From the NCBI RefSeq assembly GCF_001039355.2, contig NW_019773653.1, forward strand, positions 24,265 through 44,555: 20,291 nt of DNA. The letters are read 5' to 3'. The stretch comes from Lingula anatina. Its lineage: Eukaryota > Brachiopoda > Lingulata > Lingulida > Lingulidae. A program made the translations under genes and the position numbers. Shown piece after piece: positions 1 through 7,300 of this stretch (its first letter is position 1; each line of letters starts with the position of its first letter). A model generated the notes under the pieces. The model ran no database searches and was not told the origin of the DNA. It saw only the letters and a list, made by a program, of their open reading frames with translations.

Positions 1-27
1 CCCCCCCCCCCCCCAAAAAAAAAAAAA
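1..27. repeat. C14A13 homopolymer tract at the window start
   Basis: Read directly. It lies in the gene 1 intron after the transmembrane exon and is prone to sequencing error. Confidence 0.8.
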
Positions 28-53
28 CGTGAACGTGTTTCATTCTCTCTTAC

Positions 54-160
54 CTGTTCCTCTCCTTTGTCTACAGCATCCGGTTGCGCAGCAGATGACG
101 ACTCCTATGATGACACACAGGGCAATGAAACCGACTACAGAGCCTACTATGGCACCGGTA
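54..160 (-). CDS. Gene 1 transmembrane exon
   Basis: This 107-nt exon (phase 2 in, phase 1 out) encodes one hydrophobic helix with a central FIALCVIIGVVICC, then a basic/cysteine stop-transfer segment CCRQRRG. The juxtamembrane cysteines are typical palmitoylation candidates. The acceptor is CTTTATAG at 161-168 and the donor is GTAAGAG at 53-47, both read on the minus strand. Gene 2 has a paralogous exon of identical length at 9355-9461. Most differences between the two are silent or conservative in this frame. The opposite strand is also open here, but that is a shadow. Confidence 0.82.
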
Positions 161-3100
161 CTATAAAGACATTTTATCAGCCTGAATCAGCCAGTTATAT
201 AATAAGATGCACGGTTTCAACATTATGTAAAACGAACAAAATGCAATAACATTCTAGGGTCAATTACGTGCACAAAGACACACACACACGCACAGAGAAG
301 AGAGAGAATCTCTAGACTATTTGGAAGAAAAAATGTGTACGTACACATTTATGATGCCTGATGTAGTACTGCTGCTTGAGGGGGTGGGGCACGATAAAAT
401 AGAGGAATAACTCCCATAATATCTGCTATAGGACGAGGTACAGCAGTATTTACTGGTAGATGTCCCGCAACAGTACTTGGAACAGTAGAAGGAATCTCTG
501 TAACTGCCAGATGTCGTGAAATATGCGCAGCAATATTCTCCTGAATTAACTGTAAATACAAAGGTCATGGAAAGGTCGAGGTCAAAATTATAATGGTTCG
601 ATCCACACCGTGTCCCATTAACGTCTATTATAGGTAACATGTAAATCGATTATTATTACAAACGAACCTGTTACGCTGGTTGGTGGAGGGTCGAGCGAGC
701 ATAACCAGCTACTGGAATAACTCCTATGATATCTGCTTGAGTACGAGGAACAGCAGTATTTACTGGTAGATGTTCCGCAGCAGTACTTGGAACAGTAGAA
801 CGAACTTCTGTAACTGCCAGATGACGTGTAATATGCACAGCAATATTCTCCTGAACCTACTGTACGTACTATAAATACAAAGGTCAAAGCTCATGGAAAA
901 GTCAAGGTCAGAACTCAAATGGTCACACAATACCGTTTTCACTTATGTCGACGGTAGCTAACATGTACCAGTATATATGCACGTACATTGTACAGTGACA
1001 AAATGAAAATTTTAATCGACTCTAACATACGCACCTGTTGTTGTGGGTGGCCTGGGGGCTTCGGGGCAGAACGAACTATAGGAATAACTCGGGTAGTATC
1101 TGTTATAATACCTGTCACAGCAGTATTTACTGGTAGATGTCCCGCAGCAGTACGGGGAACAGTAGAACGAGCTTCTGTAACTGCCAGATGACGTGTAATA
1201 TGCGCAGCAATATTCTCCTGAACCTACCGTAGGGACTGTAAATACAAAGGTGAAAGCTCATGGAAAAGTCAAGGTCAGAACTCAAATGGTCACAATACAC
1301 CGTTTTCAATTAACGTTGAAGGTAGCTGACATGTACCAGTACATAAATTGTATACTGACAAAGTGAAAATGTATTCCACTCTACATACGAACCTGTTGTT
1401 GTGGGTGGCCTGGTGGCGAAGGGGCAGAACAAGCTATCGGGATAACTCGAGGAGTATCTGATAAAGAACGAGTCACAACAGAATTTACCGGTAGACGTCC
1501 CGCAGCAGTACTCGGAACAGTAGAACGAACGTCTGTGACTGCCAGATGACGTGAAATATGGGCAGCAATATTCGCCCCCGCTCACTAGAAAATTTAAGAT
1601 GGGCTAAATAAGCAATAAGCTAAAAAAATAACCTGATCAAATTATTACTCCCAAAGTTATACTGTTTTATAACTTCTACGTGTACATGTACCAGTACCAC
1701 CTTTTATATTTAATCAAGTAAACATCATCACATAGATCATATACATTAAATCATTATTTTATGTACTCTTTATAATACATGTGCAAGATAATGTTTTAAC
1801 GCTCACATCTTTACAATCCATCTTTGTGCCCGATTGAAGCTACCGCTGTTACGAGATTAAACCCTTAGATCACAGAAAATGTTCATCTATTGTGGTGTAT
1901 ACCCCCAGTACATGTGCACATGTTCGCATAACTCCTCATCTTATAGCTCAAATCTTGTGGCACGAATCTTTTAAAATCAGTGTAAGCTGAGACCTACAAT
2001 GAACCTACTCGAATTTTAACAAGCCCAAACTAGCCCAAACAAGCCTGTAGCACGAAACTTTTCTTTGCACGTGACGAATTTATTAAACACGACAGATGTA
2101 CATGTATTAGTAGGCCTCGAAATCGAAAATTGCTCTGAAGAGCCACAAAAAAGAAAAAAAATCGTAAGCAACAAGCTGCTGTGTATGGAGGGCTTAATAT
2201 ATTTTACTTGAAATTAATTACAAGAAGATAGTGTAGACCCAGGGAGTTCGTTTTTCAAATTCACATTCAACTCGCTAGCCTAACTGGACATCTGATGGCC
2301 TGAATAGGTACGCCTGTAGTGAGATAATTTCCCCTTCTAAACCGTCACTTCCTGGTCCGTATAGACTTCTTTAACCGTTTGGATCTGTATCTAAGACGCT
2401 AAGGGAGGATTTACATCTGTAATTACAGACCCACTGTAGATTATATTTGTTGTTGCCTTAACCTATTCATTTTACAAAAAGACTACAGGTGAGCGCAGAC
2501 GTGACAGACTCCATTACTCAATTGATGAAATATGAGTCACCTTCAACATATTGTGCTTGCACAATCCAGGATGCCCTTACTATTTTCTAAATGCAAGCAA
2601 GGTCATTATTCAATTGAGGTAGTTGTAGTAGCAATATGTAATTTAATACTGGAGATCTGGAATTTAACATACATACAGAAGAAAACCCTTCCCCTCCCAA
2701 CTGTGTCCTTTCCTCCTAACCCCAGGGGAATGTTTTATAAGCGTACCCCACTACACACAACTCGGGGGTTGCTTGCCTGATCAGTTTCCAACTTTCAGTA
2801 TGGGCCGGGAAAGTAGATGTATACATTAGCATAACAGTGAATACACAATTGATAACACGGCTTGAAAACAGTTAAAGTTTGGGGTGGCGAGGTGCGTTTT
2901 TGACAGGTGCGACAGGTATGGTCGTCCTAGAAATGGAAGTCCAGGGTTAATCGGAGTATCAGGGCACATGTACATAAGTCGGCCTATATGGGCCGAATGT
3001 CACCTGTACATTGAAATGGGGAACGAACTACCATTCCCGTCACACCGGCTATTATACACTTAACCATGGGATCGATATGTAGATCTGTCGGTTTTGCACC

Positions 3101-3328
3101 ATCCGTATTATCAACACACATTTATAGAGATTTGACCTTTTTAAATATTAAAATGTTTGTGTTCTCCGTATATATAGGCCTACAAGTGTAAAATTGGGCA
3201 CTCCACAATTATCGATGGACCTACATTGTAGGCCTATACTGTATATAGAACCCATTTTACGTACCTGTGTGTACGATTGCCAGCAACGTAAACAAACAAG
3301 TCAAAATGGCCTTAAATTGGCCAGCCAT
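54..3328 (-). CDS. Gene 1: multi-Shisa-domain type I membrane protein, 3' partial (exons 3265-3328, 1393-1584, 1035-1235, 668-868, 345-549, 54-160)
   Basis: The six exons join in one frame: 64+192+201+201+205+107 nt, or 323 codons plus one base, running off the left window edge. Order: signal peptide, four Shisa-like cysteine-rich domains, one transmembrane helix with a following basic/cysteine stretch. The cytoplasmic tail exon must lie outside the window. Shisa-family proteins are single-pass adaptors with an N-terminal extracellular Cys-rich domain, a membrane helix and a Pro/Tyr-rich tail; known ones retain receptors or modulate their trafficking. They normally carry one Cys-rich domain, so four in series is unusual. 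The gene sits head-to-tail downstream of paralogous gene 2, with 935 bp between them. Exon phases, domain order and bases around the start codon match gene 2. The partner and function are unknown. The exon model is inferred from splice motifs and phase, without transcript data. Confidence 0.78.
345..549 (-). CDS. Gene 1 Shisa-like domain exon 4 (last in array)
   Basis: Encodes one domain with EYCC, FYCSKYCCGTSTSKYCC and a final Cys at the invariant spacing, then a Ser/Thr-rich stalk. It differs from the upstream array exons by ending in phase 2 at the donor GTACGT (344-339), 13 bases beyond the point where the others are cut. This matches the phase-2 acceptor of the transmembrane exon. The last exon of the gene 2 array has the same conserved arrangement. 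The preferred acceptor is TTTACAG (550-556); an in-frame AG at 541-542 would shorten the exon by nine bases. Confidence 0.8.
668..868 (-). CDS. Gene 1 Shisa-like domain exon 3
   Basis: Phase 1-1 exon with one Shisa-like domain: EYCCAYYTSSGSYRSSFYC, then YCCGTSTSKYCC, a Ser/Tyr-rich stretch, a final Cys and a short Pro/Thr stalk. The donor is GTTCGT (667-662) and the preferred acceptor is TTTATAG (869-875). A second in-frame acceptor, TTCAG, would start the exon at 850. The flanking introns closely resemble those of its neighbours, so the whole exon-intron unit was duplicated in tandem. Confidence 0.8.
1035..1235 (-). CDS. Gene 1 Shisa-like domain exon 2
   Basis: Phase 1-1 exon with the same cysteine spacing as its neighbours and core FYCSPYCCGTSTSKYCC, followed by Tyr-rich sequence and a PRPPTTT stalk. 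The donor is GTGCGT (1034-1029). The preferred acceptor is TTTACAG (1236-1242), with an alternative in-frame TTCAG giving a start at 1217. It lies 367 bp from the next array exon on either side, measured at the 5' domain edge, as expected for tandem unit duplication. Confidence 0.8.
1393..1584 (-). CDS. Gene 1 Shisa-like domain exon 1 (membrane-distal)
   Basis: First domain exon after the signal peptide. It begins V-SGGEYCCPY, the gly-rich entry also seen in the first domain of gene 2 (V-RGGEYCCPY) and in no other repeat, so first domains are orthologous by position. The core is FYCSEYCCGTSTGKFCC, with a Pro/Thr stalk. The acceptor is TTTTCTAG (1585-1592) and the donor is GTTCGTATG (1392-1384). 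Phase 1-1, 192 nt. Confidence 0.82.
1585..3264 (-). other. Gene 1 intron 1 (1.68 kb)
   Basis: This separates the signal-peptide exon from the Shisa array. I read both strands and found no further CC-x14-C domain exon. The short open frames here show no recognisable family or splice-consistent structure. The DNA is AT-rich with scattered ACATGTAC-like words. Confidence 0.6.
3265..3328 (-). CDS. Gene 1 signal-peptide exon
   Basis: A 64-nt coding exon beginning MAGQFKAILTCLFTLLAIVH: a short polar start, a hydrophobic core and a small-residue exit. It ends in phase 1 at a strong donor, CAG|GTACGT. The start is chosen because the bases before the ATG (AT-CAACAAC) match those before the gene 2 start (AT-CGACAAC), both exons are exactly 64 nt, and both are followed by a phase-1 Shisa exon. 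An A/T tract about 20-35 bp upstream on the minus strand (GGATA plus an A run) is the only promoter-like feature noted. Confidence 0.75.
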
Positions 3329-4263
3329 GTTGTTGATAGCGAAAGCTGCAGTTCTTTTTTTTTTTTTATCCAAAGGTGTCGTAGTGTTGCGACCTTTTTT
3401 GGTATGATTGTTAGACCCTCAAAACCTAATTCGATACACAGCACTACCCTTATGAGCCGTTGAAAATGCGGAGTCAGTCTACTGATGTAGCCCCTGTAAG
3501 CTTGGTCTCACGCTCAGCAAATTGGTCATGCAGTATTATACACGAATTTATAAAAACAGGTTCGCCCGGTAAGTAGGTATGCAGTTTTTATTTAGGTCGC
3601 GATCAGAAAGAGGACGCTTTGCAATGTGCATAACATTGACCTGTGGATATTGAACATCTCTTTTTCACATTTAAGTCTAGTTTGCTTTATTGTATAATCA
3701 TTTCATGATTAATTTGATGTACGAGGTAGGCCCGTATACAGTATTTTCTTGCTTTATATACGCACATTACTGAAAATATAACGATAAAAAAGGGCTTTTC
3801 TGCCCTACATGTAGGCCTACCTACAATCTTATGTCTAAAGAAACAGACACAATTGTCTTGACACACTTAACTTTCACTAAATACATTTTCCTTCTATTTA
3901 ATTTTGTATAGTAGGCCTACTAAGCAATGATGTCTTTACAATTTAAAGTCTTTAAAGGAATATATTTAGTGTATACAAACTGGAGGTACTTCCTTGGATA
4001 ACTTTAGAGTGTATCCGATTATTATTATATCCAACTAATATAAGAATTATCCCATTAATTTCTATCCGAAGAATCACATACTCTCTTGATTGTAATAATG
4101 CAGGGGAAACCATGGCATGCGCGTGCAAGCCATTAAAAAGTTTCTTCCGATGAGGGTATCTCCAATCCTGAATCGGAAAATAATCCTAACCCTGCTTTCA
4201 GAACGCTCAGTCCAGTTTTCAACCCTACATTTGGTGTTCGAAAGCCATGAACTGCAGCGCTGT
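3329..4263. other. Intergenic region between tandem genes 2 and 1
   Basis: These 935 bp hold the 3' untranslated region and terminator of gene 2 and the promoter of gene 1, both on the minus strand. A TTTATT at about 3587-3592 reads AATAAA on the minus strand, but it is far from the gene 2 stop and I do not claim it as the poly(A) signal. TAGGCCTAC palindromic words recur at about 3812-3820 and 3911-3920. No other gene seen. Confidence 0.5.
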
Positions 4264-4394
4264 TCACTTGCGGTATCTCTTGAGGTATCCATACCCAGGA
4301 ATTTGTGGCGGCGGTCGTGTGACCACGACTGGGGCACCTTGCGCTGCGGCTGATGTGGTATACACGACTGCAGCACTGCCAGGGGGGTTATTAA
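4264..4394 (-). CDS. Gene 2 cytoplasmic tail exon with stop
   Basis: The acceptor TTTACAG lies at 4395-4401 on the minus strand. The exon enters in phase 1 and encodes 42 full codons before TGA at 4264-4266. The tail is small-residue and Pro-rich, containing VVYTTSAAAQGAPVV and TRPPPQIPGYGYLKRYRK. YGYL fits the YxxΦ sorting-signal pattern. PPPQIPGY is reminiscent of, but is not, the PPxY motif common in Shisa-family tails. Its distance from the membrane exon (5 kb) is explained by the inserted transposons. Confidence 0.68.
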
Positions 4395-7300
4395 CTGTAA
4401 ATAAATTTACATTTTTATTGACGTTAATAGTGTTTCGTATCTTTCATCATATCTGTATCTTTGCATACAACAGATATATGTGATTTGATGGCACTGCAGA
4501 AATCACGAAGGTACATACGCCAATGTTCTGCCAAATATGGACAAGGCATATGAGCGATCTTACAGTTCGCAATTCAGTTGATTTGGGGCTACCTTGTCTT
4601 TGTAAAATATTGCATAATTTTTCGTCCTTCATACAGACTTGACATTTAATATGGAATATTTATTTTCAAATTATTTTTCATCAGTTTTTTCCTATTTTGC
4701 TGACTGATAAATGAAAATAAGGATTAAAATCGTGTTTTAATAACTTTTATTTATCTCTTTGATGTCATTGTGACATCAGTTCATTAATTGAATTCGCCAG
4801 TGGGGGCAAACAAAAATGCATTGCCCATTTCAAGTCGCACGACAACCATTGAAAGCGATATTTTGGATCTCCATATTTTCGAAATTATCGTCTTTAAAAG
4901 AGTTCTACGCCCCACAAAGGGCCCTCATGTCAGTGTCTTGTCACAGCAACGGTTGCTGTTACACCTGACCTCATTTGGCTGCTACCAGAGCTTTCAAGTG
5001 GCAACCCGCAAGAAAACGCAGTAGATACTCCAGCGCAGTAGACTACTGCAATCATAGACTTGTGAAGATTCTTTTGTCTATAGCTATTTATATTAGTTTG
5101 ATCTTACCATCCAATATTTCATCTGCTTGCAGTCAGATTTCATCAGGGAATGAGGTTGTGACAGGTATGACAACCTGTCACCCCCTCTGGTGTGCTATTT
5201 GGTCAGATCCCCCCCCCCTTTCCTGCCCCTCCCTTAGGAGTGGTAGGTAGAGGTTGGGTAGCTCAGTCCCATCATTCCGATTCAACTTGGCCCCATGTAA
5301 GCGGATGTTAATCGCTTCAAGAACTTTCCGGTGTGGATCTCGTGGCTCTCTTTCCAAGATTTTTATGTCTTCTATGGTTGTTGATGTTATACAATGCCCT
5401 GTCTGTTCCTGGTGTTGGCTGAGGGCAGATTTTTTATCATGTTTTTTGATCGATTTTTGATGTTCAGCGATTCTTTCTGTTAAGGAACGTCCTGTCTCTC
5501 CGATGTATTTCTCTCCACACACCTGACACTCACACTGGTATACAACTCCACACTGTTCTCCTGGGTCTAATTTGTCCTTTGGGGATACTAGGATGCCTCT
5601 TAGTGTCTGTCCTGCCTTATGGTGTAATACTACATTCCTTTTTCTGAATGCTCTTTTTAGCTTTTCACTAACCCCTTTCATGTAAGGTAGTACTGCATAT
5701 CCTTTGGGTTTTTCTTTTTCAGTCATGTTCTCGGGCCTTTGTTGTTTTTCTCTTCCTTTCTTTTCCCCTTCTTTTATAGCCCATTCTGGGTAACCACAAT
5801 TTCTAAAAGCCACTCTGATTTTTTCCTTCTCTATCTCTACCTTGGGTTTCTCTTTTATCAGTGTGTCTGCCCTATGCATCAGCGTCTTGATGATTCCTAT
5901 CTTCTGTTGGACAGGGTGGTGGGATGTCCACTGAAGGTAGTGGTCTGTATGCGTAGGTTTTCTATAAATGTCTGTTGTGATGTTATCATTCTTCCTAATA
6001 AGCTGTAAGTCCAGCATGGGTAATGTCTGGTTGTCATCTTCCCTTTCTATTGTGAACTTAATGCTGTCATGTTGTGCATTGATATGTCGGAAAAGCTCCT
6101 CCTCGTGTTGTTTCTGTATTATAACCCCTGTATCATCGACGTATCTGGCCCAAAATTTTGGTGGGTGGGTGGCTGTTCTTAGTGCCTGCTCTTCAAACTC
6201 TTCCATGAATAGGTTGGCCAGGACAGGAGAGAGTGGAGAGCCCATTGCCATTCCATATACCTGTTCGTAAATACGCCCTTGGTACCGGAAGTAGGTTGTC
6301 TCAATTGTTAGCTTTAGTAAGTCCCCAAAGTCCTCTNAAGAACTTTCCGGTGTAGATCTCGTGGCTCTCTTTCCAAGATTTTTATGTCTTCTATGGTTGT
6401 TGATGTTATACAATGCCCTGTCTGTTCCTGGTGTTGGCTGAGGGCAGATTTTTTATCATGTTTTTTGATCGATTTTTGATGTTCAGCGATTCTTTCTGTT
6501 AAGGAACGTCCTGTCTCTCCGATGTAAATCTCTCCACACACCTGACACTCACACTGGTATACAACTCCACACTGTTCTCCTGGGTCTAATTTGTCCTTTG
6601 GGGATACTAGGATGCCTCTTAATGTCTGTCCTGCCTTATGGTGTAATACTACATTCCTTTTTCTGAATGCTCTTTTTAGTTTTTCACTAACCCCTTTCAT
6701 GTAAGGTAGTACCGCATATCCTTTGGGTTTTTCTTTTTCGGTCCTGTTCACTAGCCTTTGTTGTTTTTCTCTTCCTTTCTTTTCCCCTTCTTTTATAGCC
6801 CATTCCGGGTAACCACAGTTTCTAAAAGCCACTCTGATTTTATCCTTCTCTATCTCTACCTTGGGTTTCTCTTTTATCAGTGTGTCTGCCCTATGCATCA
6901 GCGTCTTAATGATTCCTATCTTCTGTTGGACAGGGTGGTGGGATGTCCACTGAAGGTAGTGGTCTGTATGCGTAGGTTTTCTGTAAATGTCTGTTGTGAC
7001 GTTACCATTCTTCCTAGTAAGTTGTAAGTCCAGCATGGGTAATGTCTGGTTGTCATCTTCCCTTTCTATTGTAAACTTAATGCTGTCATGTTGTGCATTG
7101 ATATGTCGGAAAAGCTCCTCCTCGTGTTGTTTCTGTATTATAACCCCTGTATCATCGACGTATCTGGCCCAAAATTTTGGTGGGTGGGTGGCTCTTCTTA
7201 TTGCCTGCTCTTCAAACTCTTCCATGAATAGGTTGGCCAGGACAGGAGAGAGTGGAGAGCCCATTGCCATTCCAGAGGGGGTGACAGGTTGTCATACCTG

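Noticed and set aside
67-249. Plus-strand open frame with the acidic DDDSYDD segment, repeated at about 9380-9450.
   Set aside because: It is the antisense of the gene 1 transmembrane exon; the shared segment is explained by duplication of the minus-strand exon, whose frame shows the more conservative substitutions.
278-310. CA/GA-rich tract as a regulatory element or CRISPR-like repeat.
   Set aside because: It is a simple microsatellite in the intron between the last Shisa exon and the membrane exon of gene 1.
356-358. GC-type donor after CAG at the end of the last Shisa exon of gene 1 (and 9919-9921 in gene 2).
   Set aside because: It gives phase 1, incompatible with the phase-2 transmembrane exon; GTACGT 13 bases further gives the right phase in both genes.
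3306-3375. Plus-strand signal-peptide-like ORF (MALNWPAMLL...) ending at a possible donor.
   Set aside because: It depends on a 13-T run and lies antisense to the better supported gene 1 signal-peptide exon, which has a strong donor, correct phase and a paralogue.
4074-4376. 100-codon minus-strand ORF and overlapping plus-strand frames around the gene 2 tail exon.
   Set aside because: A different frame in the same place joins in phase to the membrane exon and has a strong acceptor; the others have no family match or splice support.
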